Assembly (NCBI RefSeq): GCF_029254265.1
Contig: NZ_JAQWXX010000079.1
Location: 1 to 39,918, forward strand
Reading direction: 5' to 3'
DNA length: 39,918 nucleotides
Source of the DNA: Algoriphagus sp.
GTDB lineage: Bacteria > Bacteroidota > Bacteroidia > Cytophagales > Cyclobacteriaceae
Below the pieces are notes generated by a model that was given only the letters and a program-made list of their open reading frames with translations, was not told where the DNA came from and did not search any database. A program made the position numbers and the translations under genes. Shown here piece by piece: positions 25,426-33,831 of this stretch. The number at the start of each line of letters is the position of its first letter. Position 1 is the stretch's first letter.

Positions 25426-25632
25426 TTAAGACTTCGCGTCTGATCTGGATAGAAAATTCTTATGAATTATCCCTGCAAGAGCTGCGCCAATAATTGGTGA
25501 TAGCCAGAATAACCACAGTTGTTGCAAATAAATACCTCCTGCAAAAATCGCCTGAAAAGTACTTTTTGCAGGATTTACAGAAGTACTTTTCAGAGGAATA
25601 CTAATGAGGCGAATCAATACGAGATCTAATCC
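25426..25632 (-). pseudogene. C-terminal remnant of an aquaporin (AqpZ-like)
   Basis: About 68 codons encode the tail of an AqpZ-type water channel: LIRLISIPLKSTSVNPAKST, then FAGGIYLQQLWLFWLSPIIG, the second NPA loop and last helix. A full protein would be ~230 residues, so about 70% is missing at the N-terminus. No ATG opens the frame; a TTG at 25617 is the only near-start. Similarity begins at about GLDLVLIR, and the codons before it (HPPSFEKATTD) do not look like aquaporin, so a deletion or recombination joint lies near 25632. The selectivity-filter Arg that follows NPA is Lys here. Confidence 0.8.
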
Positions 25633-25736
25633 ATCAGTTGTGGCCTTTTCAAAACTTGGGGGATGAAGGAACCTACTACGTCTTTATCCTCAAGTCTTCT
25701 CCAACCAAAGCCTATCGGAAATTGCCGGATTCAGAT
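25633..25736. other. Joint region between the aquaporin remnant and the decarboxylase
   Basis: No intact gene. On the plus strand an open frame from 25608 reads HQLWPFQNLGDEGTYYVFIL and on through KSSPTKAYRKLPDSDL. It looks protein-like and may be the 3' end of an unrelated gene cut by the event that removed the aquaporin N-terminus. It runs on into the end of the decarboxylase on the other strand. I cannot name its source. Confidence 0.3.
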
Positions 25737-27203
25737 TTAACTACTTTTCAAAACCTCATTCCCTATCCTCAAGACTTCTTTTACCAATAAATCCATGTCT
25801 TCAAAGCGAGTCCGTTGATTGACATTGGCTATTCGTAATGTATATTTTCTATAGAGAATGGTAGAGCTCGGGGATGCGATTCCTGATTCTTGAAGGCGAA
25901 GTAAAATTTCCCGGTTTAATTCCTGTAGTTCTTCTTCGGAAAAACCAGGTACAAGCATCCTAAAACATGTTATGCTCATCGAAACGGGAGCAGTCAATTC
26001 CAGAAGAGGTTCAGATTTGACCAGCTCAGCCAAATATTCCGCTTGGCGGTTGTTTTGGGAAATCATCGTTTGATACTTTTCCAGACCATGCGATTTGAGC
26101 GACATCCATACTTTCAATGCTTTGAAACCCCGTGAAAGCTCAAACCCATAATTATTGATCGAGTCTAGTCCACCGGCAAGTCCTCGGACCTCTTGAAGGA
26201 GGTAGTTAGGATTTACTGCAAAAGAATCTCTGTGCTTTTTCTGGTCCCGGATCAGCGTGCAGCCTACTTCATAAGGAACATAGAGCCATTTGTGAAGGTC
26301 GAAAGCTAAACTGTCAGCTTCTTCTATGGCTTTTAATCTATCTGAATAAACGGGATCCAACTTACAAAGTGCTCCATAAGCCCCATCAACATGAAACCAT
26401 AAATCGTACTTTTCGCTGAGTGAAAGAAGTTTCTCCATCGGATCAATCGCACCGGTATTTACTGTTCCTGAAGTCCCTACGATGCAAAAAGGGGTAAATC
26501 CTTCGGAAATATCCAAACGGATTTGATCTTCCAATTCATCTGTCAGCATTTCAAAATGCTCATTCACACCGATTTTTCGAACTGCATCTGTTCCAAGACC
26601 GATGATCTCAGCTGCTTTTTGAATACAGCTATGTGTTTCAACTGAGCAGTAGATTAGTAGTTTTTCAGGCGTTTGCTGTAATCCTTTTTTTCTAATCCTA
26701 CGATCTCGGAATGAGTTTCTAGCCACCGTCAGCGCAGTGATATTTGCCATACTTCCACCACTCACCAAAATCCCGGAAGAATTTTCAGGGAATCCCATGA
26801 TTTCCTTACACCAGTTGACCACTTGATGATCTACATACATTGGTGCGTGTTCGCCAATCGCCACATTTGGATTCATTCCCGATGCAAGGAGATCTCCCCA
26901 AACACCCATGGGATTTCCTGTTCCCTGAATCCAGGCAAAAAACCTGGGATGAACATTTCCTTTGTTGTAAGGGAAAATAGTTGTCTTGAATTGTTCGTAC
27001 ACTTTGGAGGGAGCGATTCCCTGTTTTGGTACACTGGTATCAAATGTGGATTTTATCTCCTCCGGGATGGGTTTCCAAGTGGGTTCTTCCCTGATTCCTT
27101 GCCAATAATTGACCAAATCATCAATCATTTGATGGCCCAAAGCTCTGATTTCATCCCAATTTTCCGGATCCAAAGTCTGGTTTTCGTGTTTTTTTTCAGT
27201 CAT
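25737..27203 (-). CDS. PLP-dependent amino-acid decarboxylase (group II, aromatic-type)
   Basis: A 488-residue cytosolic enzyme of the aromatic-L-amino-acid decarboxylase family. Residues 145-160 (LVSGGSMANITALTVARN) bind the PLP phosphate, H191 (SVETHSC) would stack on the ring, D273 (HVDGAYGA) pairs with the pyridine nitrogen, and K305 (FDLHKWLYVPYEVG) forms the Schiff base. The substrate (Trp, Tyr, Phe, Glu or other) cannot be read with confidence. It begins 10 bases after the sulfatase stop, so the two are probably co-transcribed. Confidence 0.88.
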   Translation of the reverse strand: MTEKKHENQTLDPENWDEIRALGHQMIDDLVNYWQGIREEPTWKPIPEEIKSTFDTSVPKQGIAPSKVYEQFKTTIFPYNKGNVHPRFFAWIQGTGNPMGVWGDLLASGMNPNVAIGEHAPMYVDHQVVNWCKEIMGFPENSSGILVSGGSMANITALTVARNSFRDRRIRKKGLQQTPEKLLIYCSVETHSCIQKAAEIIGLGTDAVRKIGVNEHFEMLTDELEDQIRLDISEGFTPFCIVGTSGTVNTGAIDPMEKLLSLSEKYDLWFHVDGAYGALCKLDPVYSDRLKAIEEADSLAFDLHKWLYVPYEVGCTLIRDQKKHRDSFAVNPNYLLQEVRGLAGGLDSINNYGFELSRGFKALKVWMSLKSHGLEKYQTMISQNNRQAEYLAELVKSEPLLELTAPVSMSITCFRMLVPGFSEEELQELNREILLRLQESGIASPSSTILYRKYTLRIANVNQRTRFEDMDLLVKEVLRIGNEVLKSS

Positions 27204-27213
27204 AGTTGGGTTA

Positions 27214-28965
27214 TTAATCTTTTGAAGGAATCAATCGAAGGCTATATAGTTCGCCTACGCCCGCTGGAGAAATATTTTTTGCAAATAAATCCAATCTGGT
27301 ATTTCCCACTTTTAAGTCAATTTTTCCAATTGGAATCTGCTTCCATGTTTTTTCAGGAGCCTCTTTTCTGGGGATACGATCAGGACTAGGAATCAATTCT
27401 CCTTCAAAGTTCTCCTTGAGTTGAAAGGTAATCTCTTCATCAGCTTGCCGTAAGATAAGTTCGGATCCAATTTGATCTTTGCTCGCGCTGTATTCTAGAA
27501 TTACTTCGTAAACACCTGGATCAATTACATTAAGATTCCAAGAGATTCTGTCATTCAGCCCTTTCCAATTTGTCAGCCAATCTTGGGCCCAGCCATGTCC
27601 TTCATAAAATTTGATTCCTCCGGAAAATGCCGCCTCATATCCAGCTAATAAGATTTGTGGAGCCTGATTAGAAATAGGAATTGGGCGGTTGAGATTTATA
27701 TCCGAACTCACTTCTTGCCACCACGCCATGTAATCGGCTTTCAGATTAGCAGTGGTTTCTTCTTGGATCTCAGCTAAATTTCGGGTTTGGTTGGGGTCAT
27801 TTTTCAAATCGTATAATTCCACGCCTTCTTTTAAGAGGACCAAAAGCATGGAGTCCTTTCGGATTGCTCCAGGTTCTGGAGTAATTTCTTGCTGAGGGAA
27901 GGCAACCTGTGAAAAAATCGCCCGGTTGATTTTCTGATCTTCACCTCTCAAGGTTGGAGCTAGACTTACTCCGTCAAGTCTTTTCTTTTCCTCAAAATCA
28001 AGGCTAAGCAAATCCACCAAAGTCGGTAATATATCAATATGCGCACCTGGGGTTTCTTTCAGTCCAGGGCTAATTACTCCAGGTAATTTCCAAAATGAAG
28101 GAACCCGAACTCCTCCCTCATGGACACTTCCCTTAATGCCTTTCATAGCTGCATTGTATCGATTTCCATTTGGACCATTATCAGTCAGGAAGATTACAAG
28201 CGTATTTTCTTCAAGCCCCAATTCATCCAGCTTTTCCAAAACCCTCCCAATGTTTGAGTCGATATTGCTGACCATACCATGAATAGCTGCCAATTCATCC
28301 GAAAGACCTTGTTTTTTGTAAAAGTCAAAATACTCATCAGGCACTTGGTGCGGGCTATGTGGAGTATTGTAGGGTAGGTATGCGAAAAAAGGCTTCGACT
28401 GATTTTTTTCAATAAAAGCGATTGCCTCGTCGGTCAGTATATCCGGGAGGTAACCTTCTATTTGCTGTGTTTTTCTATCTTTTTCGAGCTGCGTGTCAAA
28501 ATAATTAGACCAGTGTCCTGCCAAAAAACCCGTGAATTCATCAAAGCCCTGAGCTAATGGATGATTGGGGTAATGTTGCCCGTTATGCCATTTGCCAAAT
28601 ATGCCAGTGGAATAGCCATTAGCCTTGAAAAGTTCAGCGAGTGTGTACTCTGAAGCATCCATTACTTCTAATCCATTCGAAACGGATATCGTACCTGTTC
28701 GCAAATGATAGCGTCCGGTCAGAATACTCGCTCGGGTAGGCGCACAAAGAGGGCTAACATAAAATCGATCAAACCGTGCAGACTCCCTTCCCAATTGATC
28801 TAAAACCGGGGTATTTATATCTGCATTCCCGTGAATTCCCAGATCTCCGTAGCCTTGATCATCGGTAAGAATAAGGATGACGTTGGGAGATCTGACGGAA
28901 GGATTAGCTGGATTGCAAGAATTTAAGCTTACGAGTAATATAATTAGCAGAAAAATTCGAAACAT
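27214..28965 (-). CDS. Sulfatase, exported lipoprotein (type I, formylglycine)
   Basis: A 583-residue sulfatase of the alkaline-phosphatase superfamily. I start at 28965 (MFRIFLLIILLVSLNSC), giving a lipobox with Cys17; a longer reading from 28986 puts seven extra residues before the signal. [13 protein letters not shown] provides the metal aspartates and PLCAPTRAS the C-x-P-x-R motif, with Cys74 to be matured to formylglycine. GKWHNGQHYPNHP and FLTDNGPNGN are also typical. The last ~130 residues (from GYEAAFSGGIKFYEGHGWAQ) look like an added beta-sandwich domain. The target is probably a sulfated polysaccharide (inference). Part of its 5' region is copied at 30141-30217. Confidence 0.9.
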   Translation of the reverse strand: MFRIFLLIILLVSLNSCNPANPSVRSPNVILILTDDQGYGDLGIHGNADINTPVLDQLGRESARFDRFYVSPLCAPTRASILTGRYHLRTGTISVSNGLEVMDASEYTLAELFKANGYSTGIFGKWHNGQHYPNHPLAQGFDEFTGFLAGHWSNYFDTQLEKDRKTQQIEGYLPDILTDEAIAFIEKNQSKPFFAYLPYNTPHSPHQVPDEYFDFYKKQGLSDELAAIHGMVSNIDSNIGRVLEKLDELGLEENTLVIFLTDNGPNGNRYNAAMKGIKGSVHEGGVRVPSFWKLPGVISPGLKETPGAHIDILPTLVDLLSLDFEEKKRLDGVSLAPTLRGEDQKINRAIFSQVAFPQQEITPEPGAIRKDSMLLVLLKEGVELYDLKNDPNQTRNLAEIQEETTANLKADYMAWWQEVSSDINLNRPIPISNQAPQILLAGYEAAFSGGIKFYEGHGWAQDWLTNWKGLNDRISWNLNVIDPGVYEVILEYSASKDQIGSELILRQADEEITFQLKENFEGELIPSPDRIPRKEAPEKTWKQIPIGKIDLKVGNTRLDLFAKNISPAGVGELYSLRLIPSKD

Positions 28966-29021
28966 AGTCAATTGGATTTGTCTCAAGATGGTAAACTCCA
29001 GAATTGCTGATTTATACTTCT

Positions 29022-29747
29022 TTATTTATCAGCCATTAATTTAGCCTCGGCCTTTTTATGAAACTTGACCCATACCATGATTAAAGGAGTGTAAAATGCA
29101 TACATCAAACCCCCAAAGAAAGAACTCCATCCTATAGAATAGGGTCTTAAGAACCAAACTAAAGTGATAGATATTAAAGGAACTAAGCACATGATCACCA
29201 TTCGGATTCGCTGAAATCGGGCATGTAGGAATTCAAAATCGTTGAGTTTCAGAACCTCTTTATTTTGGATTGCTAGTACATAAAACCCTAATAGAATAAA
29301 GTAGAGAGCGAAAGCAACAAACCCATAATAAATCATAAGGTCTGGAATTTCCTCTGCCGAGATCTCCACAAGACTGTCAATATTGAAAATTACTTTGGTG
29401 AGGAAAAGCGTCAAAAACCGAAGTGGATAGACATAGAAAATAATTAAGGCCAAGAAAAGTGAATTTAGGAAAATCAACCAAGGGCCTTTTATGGTAAAAA
29501 TTTCGGAAAACCGTACGTGCTCTTGCCATATTAAGATCAAAAATCCAATGCTGATCAAAAAGGCTGGCAACGTTTGAGAAAAGACGATAAGATCCCTGAG
29601 GGAGTTAGGGCTTGAGAGATTGAAAATCAATAAAGTGATGGCAATTCCAAATACTGCATCTGTCAAATTATCCAATCTGGAAGGACTTGCCCCGCGAAAA
29701 GTAAAACTTGGGTTTTTCTGATTATTTGAAAGTATTCTTTTGCCCAT
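29022..29747 (-). CDS. TMEM175-like potassium channel family membrane protein (DUF1211)
   Basis: A 241-residue protein with about six transmembrane segments. The start at 29747 (MGKRIL) is the first ATG; an upstream TTG would add ten residues. The N-terminal R24-LDN-LTD30 followed by AVFGIAITLLIF is a variant of the RxxxFSD motif that marks TMEM175/DUF1211 proteins, with Leu-Thr in place of Phe-Ser. Bacterial members are one- or two-repeat K+ channels. This one has one recognisable motif, so it would act as a tetramer (known for the family, inferred here). It ends 56 bases before the sulfatase start. Confidence 0.75.
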   Translation of the reverse strand: MGKRILSNNQKNPSFTFRGASPSRLDNLTDAVFGIAITLLIFNLSSPNSLRDLIVFSQTLPAFLISIGFLILIWQEHVRFSEIFTIKGPWLIFLNSLFLALIIFYVYPLRFLTLFLTKVIFNIDSLVEISAEEIPDLMIYYGFVAFALYFILLGFYVLAIQNKEVLKLNDFEFLHARFQRIRMVIMCLVPLISITLVWFLRPYSIGWSSFFGGLMYAFYTPLIMVWVKFHKKAEAKLMADK

Positions 29748-29937
29748 CCTCTCTTTCTTTGGTTTCAACCTACTCAATTTGTGAATTTTATTTCAAAGTA
29801 TTTAAGCTTTATGACAATTCTAGAATTTTAGGATCAGTTTATATAAAAAAGATGCGAGATACATTATTTCAGAGTACCTCCATTCTTCTCAGTTAAACTT
29901 TTACTGCGAATGGAATATTCTAATGTTTTTGGGGACT
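29748..29937. other. Intergenic region upstream of the TMEM175-like gene
   Basis: AT-rich DNA with no supported gene. I looked for TAnnTTTG on the minus strand and found only an imperfect site near 29800. The homology to the glycosyltransferase gene begins at its upper edge. Confidence 0.4.
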
Positions 29938-30128
29938 TGAGTGGGAGGATTTTCTTCCAAGAGTAAATCATAAACTCAGCCCCAGATTTTATATTTCTTC
30001 AGTACCGCTACTAAGATGAACCTTGAAAAAAAGATAATCCTGACTCAAAAAAGGAATATCCTTTGCCCTCTAAGTTGTTCAAGACTACATTAATTACCTT
30101 CGCTTGGCGACTAGATTCAATTCAGTAA
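29938..30128 (-). pseudogene. Decayed internal fragment of a glycosyltransferase gene
   Basis: This stretch aligns with about 30960-31160 inside the intact glycosyltransferase gene. The clearest part is 29968-30060 against 30991-31083 (TCATAAACTCAGCCCCAGAT in both, then runs such as CCTTGAAAAAAAGAT). Small deletions and many substitutions break the frame, so no protein can be made. It has the same orientation as the intact gene and is fused at its 5' side to the sulfatase fragment. Confidence 0.8.
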
Positions 30129-30140
30129 ACACCAAGTCCA

Positions 30141-30340
30141 GTATTTATATCTGCATTCCCGTGAATTCCAAGATCTCCGTAGCCTTGATCATCGGTAAGA
30201 ATAAGGATAACGTTGGGCTTCGTATCCGGAGATTTTGCCTCACAGGCAAAAAAGAAAATCAAAAGGGAATAGATAGAACTTCGAAGAAGGAAATTGATCG
30301 CTGGAGGAAGGAGCTGAGTTATTTTTTTAAAGTTAAAATA
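30141..30340 (-). pseudogene. N-terminal fragment of a second sulfatase
   Basis: The minus strand encodes a signal-like segment [20 protein letters not shown] with a lipobox, then [18 protein letters not shown] and HGNADINT, and stops shortly after (GLGVY). This is the start of a sulfatase only. Bases 30141-30217 match 28811-28887 of the intact sulfatase at 75 of 77 positions, but the signal peptide differs, so it came from a paralog or a converted copy. There is no ATG before the signal segment; an ATC sits where a start would be expected. Confidence 0.8.
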
Positions 30341-30394
30341 AACTGTAAGTATCAAAAAGATTGCTCAGATTAAATTATTCAAACGAAAACTGTT

Positions 30395-31339
30395 CTAATC
30401 CTCCTTTGGTTGCTCAGCAATATTTTTTAGATGGTTGATGAATTTTCCTCTTTTTTTCCATTTCAAATAAAGTCGGAAAGAAGTGGGGTGGATTTTTAAG
30501 CGTTCCAAAACACGATGGAATGGAGCCCCTAGAATTCTCCTGAATAAGGTATGTGGGGATTTGAATAATAAATGGTTATAATCTCCAGCAACTTTCAAAG
30601 CTGCTTTTTCCAGCAGGCCTGATTTTAGTTCCAAGGAGTTTAATCTTGGAAAAAAATAATCATGCTCAAAGCTTGAATTTTCAGTGTAAAAGCCCTTTCG
30701 TTCAGCGCTATGTATGATTATTAGACCTATTCTTTTTGGGAAATGAAAGCCTATATTCTGAGTATATGCCCGGAAAAGCCACTCCTGAGATGGGGTGACA
30801 AAGACATCTTTCTCCATTTTCCATAATCCTATTTTCTCAGGGACAGAGCTGTGAATAAACCAAGTCGAGGCAATGCTAAAAATATGTGGGGAAAACTTCC
30901 CCTTTGGATGCACTGCGTACATCTCGGCTGCAAATGAATTGTTTTCCAGTTCCATTGGAGTTGAGGGAGAGATTTTTATTCCTGGAACAATCATAAACTC
31001 AGCCCCAGATTTTTGTATTTCTTCAACACAGCTACTGAGATGATCCTTGAAAAAAAGATCATCCTGATTTAGAAAAGTAATGTACTCACCCTTTACTTTG
31101 CCCAAGGCTACATTCGTTGGCTTCGCTTGCTGCCCACTATTTTCGTCCAAATTGGTAAAGGAGATTCTCGAGTCACCAAAACTCCGCACCACTGCCTCGG
31201 TGTCATCGGTGCAGCAATCTCCCGTGATAATCATTTCCCAGTTTTGATAATCTGAATCCAGTACACTTTGTATCGCATAGCGAAGTACATAACTGGAATT
31301 GTAGGTAGCTACAATGATTGAAATCAGTGGGTTTTCCAA
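30395..31339 (-). CDS. Family 2 glycosyltransferase
   Basis: A 314-residue GT-A enzyme. The N-terminus ISIIVATYNSSYVLRYAIQS is the classic GT2 opening, with nucleotide-binding residues in DCCTDDTEAVV near 42-52, and FLNQDDLFF near 90 supplies the metal-binding acidic pair. The C-terminal ~100 residues are basic and lack clear membrane spans. The start is a TTG at 31339, six bases after the FAD gene; no ATG lies in frame before that stop. It is the last gene of a three-gene unit with the oxidoreductase and the CDP-alcohol transferase. The acceptor is unknown. Confidence 0.85.
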   Translation of the reverse strand: MENPLISIIVATYNSSYVLRYAIQSVLDSDYQNWEMIITGDCCTDDTEAVVRSFGDSRISFTNLDENSGQQAKPTNVALGKVKGEYITFLNQDDLFFKDHLSSCVEEIQKSGAEFMIVPGIKISPSTPMELENNSFAAEMYAVHPKGKFSPHIFSIASTWFIHSSVPEKIGLWKMEKDVFVTPSQEWLFRAYTQNIGFHFPKRIGLIIIHSAERKGFYTENSSFEHDYFFPRLNSLELKSGLLEKAALKVAGDYNHLLFKSPHTLFRRILGAPFHRVLERLKIHPTSFRLYLKWKKRGKFINHLKNIAEQPKED

Positions 31340-31344
31340 AATCT

Positions 31345-32586
31345 TTAGGATAATGTTTTTCCAGAAATCTTATTTGCAATAGTGACTGCGAGCAATGGGA
31401 TAATCGTGTATTTGCCAGTGTTGACTGTATGATAATTGCCAAACGATCGCATTCCTACTTCGAAGCGCGTGTGCAGTCTGGAGTCCGCTACGTCCACGTC
31501 TTGATTGCCGTGGGCATAGATCACTCCACCTACAGGGCTGATATCCTCTGGCCTAAATTTTAAATTTCGGATAGCAGGAATCCGTAAAGCGATTTCCTCC
31601 AAACTTTTTTCGAAGACATCAATCCGCTCTGCTGTAGAATATTGATTATCCCATTCTGGTGCTCTATAATCTTCAGACCAGCCAGTCCGGCCGACTGGAT
31701 ACCAAGACATAAACAGTCCTCGATCTCTGAAATTCACAGTGTCACCAAAGGGGCCTTGCACAATGGTCAAGGATGGTAAATCTTCATTTTTCAGAGGAAT
31801 CAACACCTTATTTCCGAATTTGTATCGATGCGACCACTTTTGGGGAGGCTCGATCCCCATGGTTTTATCTATGGCAAGAAGTCCATTCCAAGTGGCATTG
31901 ATGACTTCAGGATAAATTTCTGCAGCAGGGTTTTGGTCACGGGTAAAATGGACCTTCAATCCGTTTCCTTGATCCGAAACGGCTGTAATCTTGGTGTTTA
32001 AGAACAGGTTGATTTGTGGGTGAGCCAGTACTGCTTCGGTAAGCTTTTCGGAGATGATTCTCGGTTCAACTGCATACTCAGTGGTTTTGAAAATCGCCTC
32101 CATGTAGTCAGGATTGGCAACAGAATCTATCTCCGAGTCTGGAAGTCGGGAAATCTCGAGCGACTCGAAGAGATCCAAATAGTCTTTTTTGAAATGAGAC
32201 CTAGCTTCTTTAAAATAGTTACTGCAATGATTGTAATGAACAGCTACCTCTTCAGGTGACATCAGGGAACCTTTATGCACACCATAATAAAATGGAGTAG
32301 AAATAATTTCCTCAGGATTGATATCCACCCAACGCTTAAGGTAAGTGATGAAATGGAGTGCTCCATTGATCATTTCCTTTGCAGTATGAAGCTCCTTGTC
32401 CAAAGCGTAAATTAGGCCTAAGTGGATTTTACCTTCTTGGACATAGCTTGCTTTTTTGACTGGAGCAGAATGCTCCTCATATAGATCTACATGATAGCCT
32501 CGATTGGCTAGTTCTAAGGCCGTACAAACGCCAAGTCCTCCTGCTCCAAGAATTGCTATTCTTTTTTTTGGTGCAATTTCATTCAT
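31345..32586 (-). CDS. FAD-dependent oxidoreductase (DAO family)
   Basis: A 413-residue flavoprotein. RIAILGAGGLGVCTALELAN (residues 9-28) is the dinucleotide-binding GxGxxG fold with the acidic VDLYEEHS end, and SRLHTRFEVGMRSF with TGKYTIIPLLAVTIANKI closes the family pattern at the C-terminus. The DAO family oxidises amine or hydroxy groups of small molecules; the substrate here cannot be read. No signal peptide, so it is cytosolic. It sits between a CDP-alcohol transferase and a glycosyltransferase, which suggests modification of a lipid head group or glycan precursor (inference). Confidence 0.82.
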   Translation of the reverse strand: MNEIAPKKRIAILGAGGLGVCTALELANRGYHVDLYEEHSAPVKKASYVQEGKIHLGLIYALDKELHTAKEMINGALHFITYLKRWVDINPEEIISTPFYYGVHKGSLMSPEEVAVHYNHCSNYFKEARSHFKKDYLDLFESLEISRLPDSEIDSVANPDYMEAIFKTTEYAVEPRIISEKLTEAVLAHPQINLFLNTKITAVSDQGNGLKVHFTRDQNPAAEIYPEVINATWNGLLAIDKTMGIEPPQKWSHRYKFGNKVLIPLKNEDLPSLTIVQGPFGDTVNFRDRGLFMSWYPVGRTGWSEDYRAPEWDNQYSTAERIDVFEKSLEEIALRIPAIRNLKFRPEDISPVGGVIYAHGNQDVDVADSRLHTRFEVGMRSFGNYHTVNTGKYTIIPLLAVTIANKISGKTLS

Positions 32587-32609
32587 AATTCAAATTTGCT
32601 TGTTAATCA

Positions 32610-33377
32610 TCAGCTCAATACTATTCTCCTGATTGCCACAAAGACTAAAATCAAACATGAATATGCGATGAAAAATGGAATAATGTATGCCTCCAAATTG
32701 AACGATAACATAATTGCCATGATGAGTAGCTGAAAACCCAATCCAAAGGTTGAAAGCATGGTCATAAACCACCTGGGAAATGGCTCACTGTTCATTGCCT
32801 TTCGATCAAGGTGATAGATCGTCTTGTCAAAAGAGATGTAGAGCAGATCATAGACTTTATAAAATCGGTTGACAGTAGTTTGCTTTTCTCCCTCCATAGC
32901 CACTGGCGCTACGTCTTCAAAAATCCGGCTGGTCTGGTCTCCATTCACGGTATTTCTTAGGATCACATAGTAGTAATTGTACAACGTGCCTTGCAATTGT
33001 ACCCCAATAAAAGCGAGTAGCATGTATCCGATTTTGCCATCAGTAATGTGCCAAAACGCAAGAAAAAAGAGGAAATTAAGGATAATATCAGCGATGGAAT
33101 CATAGTACCTTCCGATATAGGATGGGGTGTTTTTTATCCGCGAAAGCTCCCCATCTGCCGCATCCAAAATAGATTTTAGAATCAGAAAGAATGCCGCCGC
33201 CGCATAAAATTGGAGCAAGATACAGGCTATCGCCAAAGCTCCAGATACAATGAACCAAGAGGTGACTTGTATGGGTGTCACTGATGTGTCTTTTAGTGCA
33301 TTGGCAATCCATCTTGCACTTGGTCTTCCGTAATCTGATAAATCAAGGAACTGGTACGCTTCTGGTAATTTGGACAT
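32610..33377 (-). CDS. CDP-alcohol phosphatidyltransferase family protein
   Basis: A 255-residue membrane enzyme. The full catalytic signature is visible: D72-AA-D75-G76-EL-S79-R80 followed by G89-RYY-D93-SIA-D97, matching DxxDGxx[AS]R...GxxxDxxxD. Hydrophobic segments lie at about 40-70, 95-125 and 205-250. The family transfers a phosphoalcohol from CDP-alcohol to a second alcohol, as in phospholipid or inositol-phosphate synthesis. It is the first gene of the unit that continues with the FAD enzyme 23 bases later. Confidence 0.85.
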   Translation of the reverse strand: MSKLPEAYQFLDLSDYGRPSARWIANALKDTSVTPIQVTSWFIVSGALAIACILLQFYAAAAFFLILKSILDAADGELSRIKNTPSYIGRYYDSIADIILNFLFFLAFWHITDGKIGYMLLAFIGVQLQGTLYNYYYVILRNTVNGDQTSRIFEDVAPVAMEGEKQTTVNRFYKVYDLLYISFDKTIYHLDRKAMNSEPFPRWFMTMLSTFGLGFQLLIMAIMLSFNLEAYIIPFFIAYSCLILVFVAIRRIVLS

Positions 33378-33831
33378 GAATGGTCTTTTTTCGGAGCTGT
33401 TTGACGTCCACTTGCATTGACAAACTAGCCCCTCAATTAGATTGGGGGAAATTAACCATAAAGATACGATTAATTTAAAGTTGGAGTGGAATCTTCAAGG
33501 AGTCCCATCAGCTTTTGTCTCTTGAAGAAGAAGTGAATTTCGTTGCGCTAGACTGTCTCAGGGTTGAAACACTTCTGTTGGCTTACTGCTTTAATGCTTT
33601 CAACCATCTTTTCTATCGAAGTTTTCTCAATTTCCGTTGTTTTACACCAGATTTAATAAAACAGAAAAAGTTTAAAATTGTCTATTCGCTGAATATTTCG
33701 AATTCAATTATTGGCGGTTTTAGGAATGTCCAAGACTATTAAACCATAAGACTAATGATCGTAAGATTCTCTCAAGCCTCCCAAATTTCCCTGCTCCTGG
33801 TTTTGAACAAGCTTACTTTTTTTGAGAATTC
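33378..33831. other. 454-base intergenic region
   Basis: No intact gene. A hairpin at 33429-33448 (CCCC-T-CAAT, loop TAG, ATTG-GGGG) lies about 50 bases upstream of the CDP-alcohol transferase start. On the minus strand at about 33640-33480 one frame reads TEIEKTSIEKMVESIKAVSQ, QKCFNPETV, a stop, then NEIHFFFKRQKLMGLLEDST. It may be a decayed coding remnant, but I do not recognise it. I found no clear promoter or T-run terminator. Confidence 0.3.

Noticed and set aside
26823..27389. 188-codon plus-strand open frame across the decarboxylase and sulfatase
   Set aside because: It crosses the ends of two well-supported minus-strand genes and has no recognisable domain.
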